A stretch of 64,000 nucleotides of DNA from Elusimicrobiota bacterium. Its GTDB lineage: Bacteria; Elusimicrobiota; Elusimicrobia; Elusimicrobiales; UBA9959. The notes under the pieces were generated by a model. It was not told the DNA's origin. It worked only from the letters and a program-made list of their open reading frames with translations, and ran no database searches. The stretch's first letter is position 1; each line of letters opens with the position of its first letter. This document shows, piece by piece, positions 53,023-63,438 of the stretch. The translations under genes were made by a program, and so were the position numbers. The stretch is taken from the NCBI GenBank assembly GCA_019135865.1, contig JAGVVD010000044.1:62001-126000 (forward strand), given 5' to 3'.

Positions 53023-54362
53023 GCCAGTCCTTTAAAACTCCCGAAAACGCCGGCGATATAGCGCAGGGCCTCGCCGGTCATGCCGGGGTAGACGCCTATC
53101 CAGAAAGTGGAGTTCATTATCCGGTCCGTGTTCTCCAGGCGGCCGGCCACGCGGTAGCCCTTTCCGGACTTGCGCATGGCGTCGAAGCAGGGATGCTTGA
53201 CCAGGTTCCCGGCGAAGAGCATCCGGGTCTGCACCTTGTTCTTCTCGAGGTGCGCCACCAGCGCGTCGCGGGTGAACCCGGCGTCTTCCCGGACGGTTAT
53301 CAGGAAACCGAACCAGCTGGGGTCGGCGGACGGGGCCGGCTCGGGGAGAACGAGCTTGCCCGAGCATTTCGAGAGCGCCTTGCGAAGAAAAGCCCAGTTC
53401 TTGCGCCGTGCCGCCGCGAAACCCGGGAATTTGTCCAGCTGCGCCACGCCTATAGCGGCCTGCATCTCGGTGGCCTTGAGGTTATAGCCGAAGTGCGAAT
53501 AGACGTATTTATGGTCGTAGCCGAGCGGCAGTTCGCCGTACTTGCGGGTGAACCGGCAGCCGCAGGTATTATCCTTGCCCGACGGGCACCAGCAGTCGCG
53601 GCCCCAGTCGCGGAAAGATTCTATAAGCCTCCTGAGCAGCGGGTCATTAGTGTAGACGGCGCCGCCCTCGCCCATGGTCATGTGATGCGGCGGGTAGAAG
53701 CTGGAGGTGCCGATATGGCCGAAAGTGCCGGTATAACCCCATTTGCCGCTAAGTTTATAGCGGGACCCCAGCGCGTCGCAGTTATCCTCTACGAGCCACA
53801 GGCCGTGCTTATCGCAGAACCGCTTAACTTTAGCGATATCAAAGGGGTTGCCCAGGGTATGGGCCAGCATCACGGCCTTGGTCCTGCGGGAGCGGGCTTT
53901 CTCCAGGAGCGAGCAGTCGATATTGTAGGAGGGCAGCGCCACGTCGACAAAGACCGGCAGCGCGCCGTACTGTATGGCCGGCGTGACGGTGGTAGGGAAG
54001 CCGGCGGCCACCGTTATAACCTCGTCGCTCGGCTTTATGCGGCGCTCCCCGAGTTTGGGCGAGGTGAGGGCCATGAAAGCCAGCAGGTTGGCCGAGGAGC
54101 CGGAATTGACCAGCGAGACGTATTTCACGCCGAGATACTTGCCCAGGCGCCGCTCGAACTCGGCGCAGTAGCGGCCGGAGGTCAGCCAGAAGTCCAGCGC
54201 CGTATCGGTCAGCGCTACCAGTTCCTTATCGTCGTAGACCCGGCCGCCGTAATTGACGAAACTCTCGCCCGGCCTGAAAGCGGGCTTCCGGTGGAACCTG
54301 CGGTAATAGGCGGAGACCTTCCTGAAGATCTCCCCCCTGGCTTTGGCTTCCTGCTTGGTCAT
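53019..54362 (-). CDS. rfbH: CDP-4-keto-6-deoxyglucose 3-dehydratase (E1)
   Basis: The 447-residue DegT-fold protein has YVSLVNSGSSANLLA, VEDNCDALGSRY and SFYPPHHMTMGEGG, where His226 replaces the PLP lysine, as in RfbH/DdhC. A cysteine-rich stretch, RDCWCPSG and NTCGC, is where E1 binds its 2Fe-2S cluster. ATG 54362 overlaps the rfbG stop as ATGA, so the longer frame from 54434 is rejected. The partner reductase (E3, RfbI/DdhD) is not seen in the window. Confidence 0.92.
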   Translation of the reverse strand: MTKQEAKARGEIFRKVSAYYRRFHRKPAFRPGESFVNYGGRVYDDKELVALTDTALDFWLTSGRYCAEFERRLGKYLGVKYVSLVNSGSSANLLAFMALTSPKLGERRIKPSDEVITVAAGFPTTVTPAIQYGALPVFVDVALPSYNIDCSLLEKARSRRTKAVMLAHTLGNPFDIAKVKRFCDKHGLWLVEDNCDALGSRYKLSGKWGYTGTFGHIGTSSFYPPHHMTMGEGGAVYTNDPLLRRLIESFRDWGRDCWCPSGKDNTCGCRFTRKYGELPLGYDHKYVYSHFGYNLKATEMQAAIGVAQLDKFPGFAAARRKNWAFLRKALSKCSGKLVLPEPAPSADPSWFGFLITVREDAGFTRDALVAHLEKNKVQTRMLFAGNLVKHPCFDAMRKSGKGYRVAGRLENTDRIMNSTFWIGVYPGMTGEALRYIAGVFGSFKGLA

Positions 54363-55420
54363 TTGGAATACTCCGCTATCTGCTCCAGGCAGACCGCGCG
54401 CATGTCGGAACCGGCCTGGTAAGCGCGCGTCCATTCGATTATCCTGTCCACGGCCTGTCCCACGCGCCAGCGGGGTTTCCAGCCCAGCCTCTTGCGCGCC
54501 TTGGAGGAATCGAGCCGCAGGAACTTAGCCTCGTGCGGGTGCGGGCCCTTGTCTATCTCGTAGCCGGGGGCTTCCGGCCAGCGGCCGAACAAGCGCTTCG
54601 CTATCCATTCGACGTCCTTCGCGTCGCCGGCGTCGGGGCCAAAGTTCCACGCTTCAGCGTACTTGGCGCCGCCGGTGTGAAGTTTTTCGGCCAGCCGCAG
54701 GTAGCCCGCGAGAGGCTCCAGAACATGCTGCCAGGGCCGCACGGCCCGCGGATTGCGTATGCGGACCTTCTCCCCCCGCAGGGCGGCGCGTATTATGTCG
54801 GGGATCAGACGGTCCGCCGCCCAGTCGCCGCCGCCAATGACATTGCCCGCACGGGCCGAGGCCAGCGCCACGCCGTGCGTCTTAAAATCCTTCGGGTTGA
54901 AGAAAGAATTGCGGTAAGCGGCCGTCACCAGCTCCGAGCAGGCCTTGCTGCTGGAATAAGGGTCGTAACCGCCCAGCGGGCGGTCCTCGCGGAAAGCGCG
55001 GTTATGCTCCGGGTTCTCGTAGCACTTGTCGGTGGTGACATTGACCAGCGTCTTAACGGAGAAGCAGGCGCGCACGGCCTCCAGCAGGTTGACCGTGCCC
55101 ATGACATTGGTCTCGTAGGTCTCGGCCGGGGCCCTGTAGGACTCGCGCACCAGCGGCTGGGCCGCCATGTGTATGACGATCTCAGGCGCGGCCTCCAGGA
55201 CGGCCCGCCTGAGCCGCCCGGCGTCGCGGATATCGGCGATGACCGAGCGCATACGGGCGTTGAGGCGGCAAAGTTCGAAAAGGCTGGGGTCGGTGGGAGG
55301 TTTGAGGGCATAGCCGGTGAGGCGCGCGCCGAGATGGTCCAGCCATATCGAGAGCCAGGCCCCCTTGAACCCGGTATGGCCCGTCAGAAAGACTTTTTTG
55401 CCTTCCCAGAACGACTTCAT
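54359..55420 (-). CDS. rfbG: CDP-glucose 4,6-dehydratase
   Basis: The 353-residue SDR starts [18 protein letters not shown], the typical RfbG opening, with [21 protein letters not shown] and [12 protein letters not shown] (catalytic Tyr and Lys). It makes CDP-4-keto-6-deoxyglucose for RfbH. ATG 55420 overlaps the rfbF stop (ATGA) and is preferred over 55498. Confidence 0.95.
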   Translation of the reverse strand: MKSFWEGKKVFLTGHTGFKGAWLSIWLDHLGARLTGYALKPPTDPSLFELCRLNARMRSVIADIRDAGRLRRAVLEAAPEIVIHMAAQPLVRESYRAPAETYETNVMGTVNLLEAVRACFSVKTLVNVTTDKCYENPEHNRAFREDRPLGGYDPYSSSKACSELVTAAYRNSFFNPKDFKTHGVALASARAGNVIGGGDWAADRLIPDIIRAALRGEKVRIRNPRAVRPWQHVLEPLAGYLRLAEKLHTGGAKYAEAWNFGPDAGDAKDVEWIAKRLFGRWPEAPGYEIDKGPHPHEAKFLRLDSSKARKRLGWKPRWRVGQAVDRIIEWTRAYQAGSDMRAVCLEQIAEYSK

Positions 55421-56193
55421 TTCCAAATCTTCCACGGCGCCGAACCGGACTGCCACATCTTTTCCAGTTCCATTTTGTCGCGCAGAGTGTCCATGCATTT
55501 CCAGAAGCCTTTATGCATATAGGCCGACATCTTGCCGGCCTTGGTAAGTTTCTCCATCGAAGAACGCTCCCAGATGGTGGCATCCCCTTCGTTTATATAA
55601 TCGAAAACCTCCGGTTCCAGCACGAAGAAGCCGCCGTTTATCCAGGCACCGTCGCCGACCGGCTTCTCCTGGAAACCCTTAACCTTGTTGCCGGGGCCCA
55701 TATCTATCGCGCCAAAGCGGCCCAGGTTCTGTATTGCGGTCATCGTGGCCAGGCCTCTGCTTTTTTTGTGAAAAGCGATTAGGCGGCGCAGGTCCACGTC
55801 GGCCACGCCGTCGCCGTAAGTCAGCATGAACGGCTTGTCGCCTATATATTCCTGCACGCGTTTGATGCGGCCGCCGGTCATGGTATTGAGTCCCGTGTCC
55901 ACCAGGGTTACCTTCCAGGGCTCCGCCTTGCAGTGGTGAATATCCATGCAGTTCTTCTTCATGTCGATGGTGACATCGGCCTGATGCAGGAAATAGTTGG
56001 CGAAATACTCCTTGATCATGTAGCCCTTGTAGCCGAGGCACAGGACGAAATCGTTGAAGCCGTAATGCGAGTAGATCTTCATGATGTGCCAGAGCATGGG
56101 CCTGGTGCCTATCTCGGCCATCGGCTTGGGCTTGAGGTCCGTCTCCTCGCTCAGCCGCGTTCCCATCCCGCCCGCAAGTATAACCACTTTCAT
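55417..56193 (-). CDS. rfbF: Glucose-1-phosphate cytidylyltransferase
   Basis: The 258-residue protein starts [20 protein letters not shown], then [18 protein letters not shown] and [16 protein letters not shown], all hallmarks of RfbF/DdhA. It makes CDP-glucose from glucose-1-phosphate and CTP, the first step of 3,6-dideoxyhexose synthesis. It heads the rfbF-rfbG-rfbH-ThDP-reductase run. Confidence 0.95.
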   Translation of the reverse strand: MKVVILAGGMGTRLSEETDLKPKPMAEIGTRPMLWHIMKIYSHYGFNDFVLCLGYKGYMIKEYFANYFLHQADVTIDMKKNCMDIHHCKAEPWKVTLVDTGLNTMTGGRIKRVQEYIGDKPFMLTYGDGVADVDLRRLIAFHKKSRGLATMTAIQNLGRFGAIDMGPGNKVKGFQEKPVGDGAWINGGFFVLEPEVFDYINEGDATIWERSSMEKLTKAGKMSAYMHKGFWKCMDTLRDKMELEKMWQSGSAPWKIWK

Positions 56194-56214
56194 GTCGTTC
56201 TCCGTTCCAGAAAT

Positions 56215-57491
<1,277 letters not shown>

Positions 57492-57495
<4 letters not shown>

Positions 57496-58886
57496 TTGCT
57501 CTTCCTTCCGTAGATATCGCCGAAGCGCACGATATCGTCCTCGCCCGTATATTCGCCGTTCTGCACCTCTATCATCTCCAGCGGCACCCGGCCGGGGTTC
57601 TCCAGCCGGTGCTGCGTGGACTTGGGAACATAAGTGCTCTCGTTCTCGTGCACCATCGAGACTTTCTTCCCTATCGTGACCCTGGCGGTGCCCTTCACTA
57701 TTATCCAGTGCTCGCTGCGGTGGTAATGCAGCTGGTGACTGAGCTTCTGGTTGGGCTTCACCACTATCCGCTTGATCTTGTAGCGCGGCCCCTCTTCGAG
57801 CACCGTATAGGAACCCCACGGCCTGTAGGTGGTGGTATGCTCCACCACTTCCTTTCGCTTGCGCTCCTTGAGCGCGTCCACGACCTCCTTGACCCGCTGG
57901 GCCTGTCCTTTCTTCACCACCAGCAGCGCGTCCTCGGTGTCGATGATGATCAGGTCCTTGACCCCGACGGCGGAGATGAGGCGCTTGCCGCCGTAGACGG
58001 TGGTATTCTTGGTGTCGAGGTCCAGCACGTCGCCGATATTGACATTGCCGGCGCCGTTGGGTTTTATCACCTCGTGCAGCGAGTCCCATGACCCGACGTC
58101 GGACCAGAGTATGTTCATCGGCAGGACCGAGGCACGCTTCGATCTCTCCATGACGGCGTAGTCGATGGAGATGGAAGGCATATTGCGGAAGTCGGAGATC
58201 ATTTTGACCAGTTTGGCGCCCAGGCGCCTGCTTATCTCCGGGGCATAGGCCTTGAGCTCGGTCAGCATCGTACCGATCGTGAACGAGAACATCCCGGAAT
58301 TCCAGTAATAATCCCCCGCGCGCAGGTACTTCTCCGCGGTGGCCGCGTCGGGCTTCTCGGCGAATCTGGCGACCTTGAATACCCCTCCGCCCTGCGGAGA
58401 ACCCCTGCGGATATAGCCGTAGCCCGTCTCGGGACGGGAAGGCTTTATGCCGAAAGTGACTATGCCTCCCGCCTTGGCGGCGGCCTCCGCCTGGCGCGCG
58501 TAGGCGGCGAACTTCTCGACCGGCGCAATGATGTGGTCCGAGGGACAGATGAAGATGACCTCCTCCCTGCCGCATTTGAGCTTCTCCTGGCAGTACTTTA
58601 CCACCAGCGCTATAGCCGGGGCCGTGTTGCGTCCCACGGGCTCGAGGATAACGTTATCGGCTATGGCCGGCGAGACGGAGCGCAAGTCCTCCTGCACATG
58701 GAACCGGTAATCCTCGTTGGTGATGACGAAAATGTCCTTGAGCGGCACGGCGGCGGCCAGGCGTTCCACGGTCTGGCAGAGCAGGGACTTGCCGCCGTTG
58801 AGCCTTATGAACTGCTTGGGCAGGCCGTAGCGCGAGACCGGCCACAGCCGAGTGCCGGACCCGCCGGCGAGTATTACAGCCTTCAT
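57492..58886 (-). CDS. manC: Mannose-1-phosphate guanylyltransferase/mannose-6-phosphate isomerase
   Basis: The 464-residue bifunctional protein has the nucleotidyltransferase start VILAGGSGTRLWPVSRYGLPKQF and FICPSDHII, and a C-terminal cupin with RPWGSYTVLEEG, QLHYHRSEHWIIVKG and ENESTYVPK. It makes GDP-mannose, feeding the two GMD-family enzymes in the same operon. It overlaps the upstream nucleotidyltransferase-like gene by ATGA. Confidence 0.95.
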
Positions 58887-59443
58887 AGTTCTCCCAGAAT
58901 AGGCATGATTTTGCCCAGTATATCCTCTTCCGTTTTTATGGCGGCCAGGGGTTTGAGCCTTTCAATTACGGCTTTTTTATCCAGGGCAGCGCCCTGCCGC
59001 GCCACTATAGTACGCAGGTCGGCCAGGTCTTTATCCCTGCAGGCAAAAGCTTTCATCACGGCCAGGTCCTCGGCCGAGCAGGTAAGCAGCCTTACCGCCG
59101 GCGAAAAATCGAAGTAGGACGCCCTGTCGATTATCTCTTCCTCGAAGTCGAAAGCGGCGAGCGAGATATCGAACCTGGCGCCGTTGCCGGCTTCCACCGG
59201 CAGGACCCTGTTCTCGCGCGCGAACGCCACGGCGTCGTTTATCCTGGGCCGGTACGCGGCGGTGATATCGCGCGCCACTTCCTCTTCCCTGCCGAAACCG
59301 GTCAGCAGGGAGAGATCCGCGTCCAGCGTAAGGCGCGGCTCCCCCCAGCGCTGAAGGGCTATGCCGCCTATGAAGCAGAATTTCCAGCCTTTGCCGGCCA
59401 GGAACCGCTGCAGTTCGGCGGCGGACTCGAAAAGAGTTTTCAT
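58883..59443 (-). CDS. AbiEii-type nucleotidyltransferase-like protein
   Basis: The 186-residue protein has FIGGIALQRWGEPRLTLDADLSL, the Gly-Gly and Asp-x-Asp of the minimal nucleotidyltransferase fold, then a conserved-looking LLTCSAEDLAVMKAFACRDKDLADL. The nearest groups are DUF6036/AbiEii-like proteins, some of which are toxins of toxin-antitoxin pairs. It is coupled by ATGA both to the 70-aa gene upstream and to manC downstream, so it is translated with the sugar genes. The function is unknown. Confidence 0.72.
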   Translation of the reverse strand: MKTLFESAAELQRFLAGKGWKFCFIGGIALQRWGEPRLTLDADLSLLTGFGREEEVARDITAAYRPRINDAVAFARENRVLPVEAGNGARFDISLAAFDFEEEIIDRASYFDFSPAVRLLTCSAEDLAVMKAFACRDKDLADLRTIVARQGAALDKKAVIERLKPLAAIKTEEDILGKIMPILGEL

Positions 59444-59652
59444 GGGCGCAGCCTCTTGAAATATTTCCGCATCTCCACCAGTCCGGACAGGGGGCGGTCA
59501 TAGGTTTTCATGGCGCACAGATACGCGTCTTCCAGCAGAAGAATGGCGTTGGCCGTGCCGCCGGCGGCCATTTCGGCCCGCCGTACGGGCTCCATGGCCC
59601 GGGCGGAACGCATCCACTGGCCGGCGCAGGCGCGCATATCCTTTGCGGTCAT
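59440..59652 (-). CDS. Small hypothetical protein, 70 aa, partner of the nucleotidyltransferase-like gene
   Basis: I do not recognise this protein. It is helical and basic, with ANAILLLEDAYLCAMKTYDRPLSG in the middle (read across a likely amphipathic helix). Its start overlaps the GMD-like stop and its stop overlaps the next start, both as ATGA, so it is surely translated. The pairing with a nucleotidyltransferase-like gene suggests an antitoxin or accessory role. Confidence 0.6.
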   Translation of the reverse strand: MTAKDMRACAGQWMRSARAMEPVRRAEMAAGGTANAILLLEDAYLCAMKTYDRPLSGLVEMRKYFKRLRP

Positions 59653-60677
59653 AGTTGAACCTTCTCCCCTGCGATGCGTTTAAGTTCCGTTTCCACCATG
59701 AACGAGACCAGGTCCTCCAGCCCCGTCGCGGGCCGCCAGCCCAGTTTCTCCAGCGCCTTGGCCGGGTCGGCCGAAAGTTCCGGCACTTCGGAGGCCCTGT
59801 AGAACTCCTTCGAGACCTCGACGAGCGTACGGCCCGAGTCCGTGTCCACCCCTTTCTCCGCCAGGCCCTCCCCGGTCCAGTCCAGCGTGAAGCCGGCCGC
59901 CGAGAAGGCTATCGTTATGAACTCCCTGACCGTGCGCGTGCGGCCGGTGGCCAGGAGGTAGTCGTCGGGGGAGGCCTGCTGCAGCATCAGCCACATCGCC
60001 TCGACGTACTCCCTGGCGTACCCCCAGTCGCGCCGCGAATCCAGGCTGCCGACCGTGACCTTCTCCTGCAGGCCCTTCTTTATGCGGGCCGCGGCTATCG
60101 CTATCTTGCGGGTGACGAACTGCTCGCCGCGCAGCGGGCTCTCGTGGTTGAACATGATGCCGCAGGAGGCGTGCAGGCCGTGCACCTGCCGGTAGTTGAC
60201 GGTTATCCAGTGGGCGTAAAGCTTGGAGACGGCGTAGGGGCTCTTCGGGTGGAAGGCCGTGGTCTCGTTCTGCTGCGCGCTGCCTGTGCTGCCGAAAAGC
60301 TCGGCGGTGGAGGCCTGGTAGAAGCGGGACGCGGGCGAGACCCGGCGCACGGCCTCCAGCAGGCGGGTGACGCCCAGGGCGTTTATCTCGGCGGTCAGCA
60401 CGGGCTCGGTGAAAGAGAGAGGGACCGCGCTCTGGGCGGCCAGGTTGTAGATCTCGTCGGGCCGCGTCCGTTCCAGGACGGAGCGCACCGCGGTCTCGTC
60501 GAGCAGGTCCAGCGGCTCCTCCTTCACCAGTCCCTCTATCCCCAGCTCGCGCAGGCGCCAGAGGCCCGCGCCGCCGGCGATATCGGCGCCGTGGACCTGG
60601 TAGCCTTTTTCCAGCAGCAGGCGGGACAGGTAAGCCCCGTCCTGCCCGCGATAGCCGGTGATCAGCGCTTTTTTCAT
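59649..60677 (-). CDS. GDP-mannose 4,6-dehydratase family protein (second paralogue)
   Basis: The 342-residue SDR starts ALITGYRGQDGAYLSRLL and has DEIYNLAAQSAV, YQASTAELFGS, PYAVSKLYAHW (Tyr and Lys) and [16 protein letters not shown], all GMD features. It is clearly different from the Gmd at 61418, lacking the Arg-rich RRRSASHN loop. ATG 60677 is used; the frame to 60725 overlaps the 49-aa gene. It may be an RMD-like reductase or act on another GDP-sugar. Confidence 0.85.
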   Translation of the reverse strand: MKKALITGYRGQDGAYLSRLLLEKGYQVHGADIAGGAGLWRLRELGIEGLVKEEPLDLLDETAVRSVLERTRPDEIYNLAAQSAVPLSFTEPVLTAEINALGVTRLLEAVRRVSPASRFYQASTAELFGSTGSAQQNETTAFHPKSPYAVSKLYAHWITVNYRQVHGLHASCGIMFNHESPLRGEQFVTRKIAIAAARIKKGLQEKVTVGSLDSRRDWGYAREYVEAMWLMLQQASPDDYLLATGRTRTVREFITIAFSAAGFTLDWTGEGLAEKGVDTDSGRTLVEVSKEFYRASEVPELSADPAKALEKLGWRPATGLEDLVSFMVETELKRIAGEKVQL

Positions 60678-60679
60678 CT

Positions 60680-60829
60680 TCAGATCTTGCTGGCCGGGAT
60701 GTTCACGGCGCGGCCGTTCTTCCATACGGCTATGGGCCGGCCGTTCCTCTTATGTTCCGCTATGGCCTTGCGCACGGCCACTTTCATGGCTATTTCGGCC
60801 TTATCCTGCAGAGTCAGTCGCTTTTTCAT
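60680..60829 (-). CDS. Small protein, 49 aa, coupled to the zeta-like kinase gene
   Basis: I found this gene by hand translation: it starts KKRLTLQDKAEIAMKVAV, contains GRPIAVWKNGRAVNIPA and stops at 60680. The ATG overlaps the stop of the zeta-like gene as ATGA and the stop lies two bases before the GMD-like start. An Arg/Lys-rich helix followed by a short beta segment is typical of small antitoxins that accompany zeta-like kinases. The function is unproved. Confidence 0.65.
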   Translation of the reverse strand: MKKRLTLQDKAEIAMKVAVRKAIAEHKRNGRPIAVWKNGRAVNIPASKI

Positions 60830-61407
60830 AGTTTGACACCGGAAGTTATCCGGTTATAGGCGTCCTTATCCTCCACTACGACGTTCCCGTTCACCCGTTT
60901 CGCCGCCAGAACTGGTTTAGCTCCGGAATTATCAAAAAGCATCCAGGTGGAAACGGCGTCCGCATAGGTGCCGAAAAAGTTCGAGATGGAACGGGAAAAG
61001 CGGCGCAGAACGTCCGCCGAAGGGACATTATGACCTCCGTCCAGCACCCGGTTCTTTATGCGCAAAAGGGACAAAGCGGGGGCCGGGACCCAAAGGAAAT
61101 ACAAGTGGACCCGGTAACCCGCGGACTGCAGCTTCCTGAAAAGCGCCAGATGCGTCCGACCGGCAAGAGTGGTTTCAAAACCGAAATCCTCCCCGGACGA
61201 GGCGAATTCGGCGATGCTTCTCAGGACCAGTTTGCCGGCCTTTATGGCCGCCGCCCTGGGCGAGAACGGGGAAAGCCCCTGTGCAATAAGGTCGGCATTG
61301 ACGAAATTAGGACATTTGGCGTAATTGGGCAGGAACTCCCTGGCAAAAGTAGTCTTGCCGGCCCCGTTGGGGCCGGCTACCACGTAAACGTTCTTCATCC
61401 TGCCCAT
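60826..61407 (-). CDS. Zeta toxin-like P-loop kinase
   Basis: The 193-residue protein has VYVVAGPNGAGKTTFAREF (Walker A), FVNADLIAQGLSPF, and FGFETTLAGRTH, the standard zeta/PezT-like layout. Classic zeta toxins phosphorylate UDP-GlcNAc and block wall synthesis, which is striking inside a nucleotide-sugar operon. An alternative start at 61398 would begin MKNVYVV, common in this family. It is coupled to a 49-aa gene downstream rather than preceded by an epsilon-like antitoxin. Confidence 0.82.
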   Translation of the reverse strand: MGRMKNVYVVAGPNGAGKTTFAREFLPNYAKCPNFVNADLIAQGLSPFSPRAAAIKAGKLVLRSIAEFASSGEDFGFETTLAGRTHLALFRKLQSAGYRVHLYFLWVPAPALSLLRIKNRVLDGGHNVPSADVLRRFSRSISNFFGTYADAVSTWMLFDNSGAKPVLAAKRVNGNVVVEDKDAYNRITSGVKL

Positions 61408-61417
61408 ATTCAGACCA

Positions 61418-62545
61418 TCAGCAGTTCTTCACCGCGGCGTAGCCGCCGCGCCTGAGATGCAGTTCGCTGAGCGCCAGCCGCAGGTCGGAGGCGGCCATCT
61501 CGGCCGCCAGCGTTCCGGCGCCGGTTTCGGGTTTCCAGCCCAGGACCTTCTTCGCCTTGGACGGGTCGCCCAGCAGAGTCTCCACTTCGGCGGGCCTGTA
61601 AAAACGGGGGTCTACGCGCACGATGGTATCGCCCTTTTTGATCCTGATATCCCGCGGGTCCATGCCCTCGGGAGCCTCCACGGACTTCACAACGCCCGTT
61701 TCCCCCTCGGCCTTGCCCTTCCAGACCAGTTTCACGCCTATCTCGCCCGCGGCCATCTCGATAAAGCGGCGCACGGAATACTGTTTCCCGGTGGCGATGA
61801 CGAAATCGTCCGGTTTGGACTGCTGCAGGATAAGCCACATGGCCCGCACATAGTCGCGGGCGTGGCCCCAGTCGCGCAGCGAGTTCATGTTGCCCATGTA
61901 GAGGCAGGGCTGCATACCCAGCAGGATCCTGCCCAGGGCGCGGGTTATCTTGCGGGTGACGAATTCCTCGCCGCGCAGCGGGCTCTCGTGGTTGAACAGG
62001 ACCCCGTTGCAGGCGAACATGCCGTAAGACTCGCGGTAATTGACGGTTATCCAGTAGGCGTACATCTTGGCCACGCCGTAGGGGCTGCGCGGGTGGAAAG
62101 GGGTCTTCTCGCTCTGCGGGATCTCGCGCACCTTGCCGTAGAGCTCGGAGGTGGAGGCCTGGTAAATGCGCGTTCTTTTGGCGAGCCCCAGCAGGCGGAC
62201 CGCCTCCAGTATGCGCATTGTCCCCAGGCCGTCGCAGTCCGCGGTGTACTCGGGCTCGTCGAAGCTGACAGCGACATGGCTCTGCGCCCCGAGGTTATAT
62301 ATCTCGTCCGGCTTTATCTCCGCTATGAGGCGGGTGAGATTGGTGGAGTCGGTGAGGTCGCCGTAATGCAGCTTGAGCCTGGAAGCCTTGGGGTCGGCCA
62401 GATCGCAGATATGGTCTATGCGCGCGGTATTGTGGGAAGCCGAGCGGCGGCGCAGGCCGTGCACCTGGTAGCCCTTCCCCAGCAGGAATTCCGAAAGATA
62501 GAAACCGTCCTGGCCGGTTACGCCGGTGACCAAAGCTTTTTTCAT
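61418..62545 (-). CDS. gmd: GDP-mannose 4,6-dehydratase
   Basis: The 375-residue SDR starts [19 protein letters not shown] and has [55 protein letters not shown] and [16 protein letters not shown], the full Gmd signature including the Arg-rich dimer loop. It converts GDP-mannose to GDP-4-keto-6-deoxymannose, the shared precursor of fucose, colitose and perosamine. A GAGGGG ribosome site precedes ATG 62545. It is the first gene of the large operon. Confidence 0.95.
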   Translation of the reverse strand: MKKALVTGVTGQDGFYLSEFLLGKGYQVHGLRRRSASHNTARIDHICDLADPKASRLKLHYGDLTDSTNLTRLIAEIKPDEIYNLGAQSHVAVSFDEPEYTADCDGLGTMRILEAVRLLGLAKRTRIYQASTSELYGKVREIPQSEKTPFHPRSPYGVAKMYAYWITVNYRESYGMFACNGVLFNHESPLRGEEFVTRKITRALGRILLGMQPCLYMGNMNSLRDWGHARDYVRAMWLILQQSKPDDFVIATGKQYSVRRFIEMAAGEIGVKLVWKGKAEGETGVVKSVEAPEGMDPRDIRIKKGDTIVRVDPRFYRPAEVETLLGDPSKAKKVLGWKPETGAGTLAAEMAASDLRLALSELHLRRGGYAAVKNC

Positions 62546-62574
62546 CCGTATCCCCTCGCTGTAAAAGAAATCGC

Positions 62575-62588
62575 CGGGCGTACGCCCG
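62575..62588. promoter_or_regulatory. 14-bp perfect palindrome between promoter and gmd
   Basis: CGGGCGTACGCCCG is its own reverse complement and lies in the leader between the -10 at 62603 and the gmd start. It could be an operator, or a short RNA hairpin with a GTAC loop and a 5-bp stem. Confidence 0.4.
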
Positions 62589-62602
62589 TTATTGATATCT
62601 AT

Positions 62603-62608
62603 ATTATA
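62603..62608 (-). promoter_or_regulatory. Extended -10 promoter for the gmd operon
   Basis: On the minus strand TTGCTATAAT gives TGnTATAAT, a perfect extended -10, about 60 bases before the gmd start. An extended -10 can work without a strong -35, and none is visible. It lies just after the stop of the AbiEii-like gene. Confidence 0.55.
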
Positions 62609-62616
62609 GCAAAGGG

Positions 62617-63438
62617 CTATCGTCCGGCGGAACCGCTCTCGTCGATCAGGCGCAGGACGTTCTCTTTGGTAAAGATATCCCTGTCCGAGGGATTCTCCAG
62701 GAAACTATCCACATCACTGCGCACTTTTGGCCAATCGACCGCGGCTACCTTGTTGTGCAGCAAAGTCCGCCAATCGTTTTCTCCCGGAACTGCCCCCATC
62801 CAGCCGCTCTGAGCCAGCGCGTTGCCCAACATGGCCAGGTTGGGTCTCAGGTCCGGCCACTTTGACAGATACCAGCCGATATCGAAAAAATCCCTGCCTT
62901 TAAGATACTTGCGGGTATAAACACAGTGCAGTTTGCCTGCGAAGAGCGACGGGGTGTCATAGGCCAGAAAGGCGACTGGGAAGTATTTGTTGACCAGTTT
63001 GGTCTCAAGCCCCGCGCCGGACGGGGGATTTGAGTCCATCTCCAGTTTAATGGAAAGCAATTGTGTTTTATGGCCGGTCAGACCGGCGGCCTGCAGCAAC
63101 CCGGAAAATTTAATAAAAGAAGAAAGCACCGTCTTTTCTTCGTCGTAAGAGATCTTCGCCTCGTAACCGGCCAGGGCCAGGCCGTCCTTGATCTTTTTCA
63201 GCAGTCCGGTAAAGAAACCCGGAGCGGGCGCCGTCACGGAAAAATCCAGGTCTTCGGAAAATCTTGGCAATCCGTGCAGGAAGCGCAGCGCCGTCCCCCC
63301 GACGAAAGCCGCGTTCCGGAACGCTCCGGCGTCGTGCATGAGACGCAGGATATAGGCCTGCAGGTATTCCCGCATTATGTTGAGGCGCTCGTTGTGGCCG
63401 CTTCGCTTCGCGACAAGTTCCAACAGGTATTCCCTCAT
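62617..63438 (-). CDS. AbiEii/AbiGii-type nucleotidyltransferase toxin
   Basis: The 273-residue protein has [22 protein letters not shown] near residue 44, the Gly-Gly-x-Ala-Leu...Ser-Glu-Asp-Leu-Asp motif of AbiEii toxins, and later [12 protein letters not shown]. AbiE toxins use NTPs to stop growth in response to phage or loss of the antitoxin. The start overlaps the AbiEi-like stop by ATGA. It marks the edge of the sugar operon. Confidence 0.88.
   Translation of the reverse strand: MREYLLELVAKRSGHNERLNIMREYLQAYILRLMHDAGAFRNAAFVGGTALRFLHGLPRFSEDLDFSVTAPAPGFFTGLLKKIKDGLALAGYEAKISYDEEKTVLSSFIKFSGLLQAAGLTGHKTQLLSIKLEMDSNPPSGAGLETKLVNKYFPVAFLAYDTPSLFAGKLHCVYTRKYLKGRDFFDIGWYLSKWPDLRPNLAMLGNALAQSGWMGAVPGENDWRTLLHNKVAAVDWPKVRSDVDSFLENPSDRDIFTKENVLRLIDESGSAGR

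Noticed and set aside
47255-54422. Long opposite-strand frames over the GC-rich genes (for example 47255-48493, 48506-49420, 53193-54422)
   Set aside because: They mirror real minus-strand genes with strong motifs and have Arg/Gln/His/Gly-rich, domain-free translations, typical of GC-rich shadows.
57496-58575. A reading frame that would extend the UDP-sugar dehydrogenase to 786 residues
   Set aside because: The upstream part is an out-of-frame shadow of manC, with Arg/Gly/His-rich low-complexity sequence. ATG 57495 has the expected N-terminus and an ATGA overlap.
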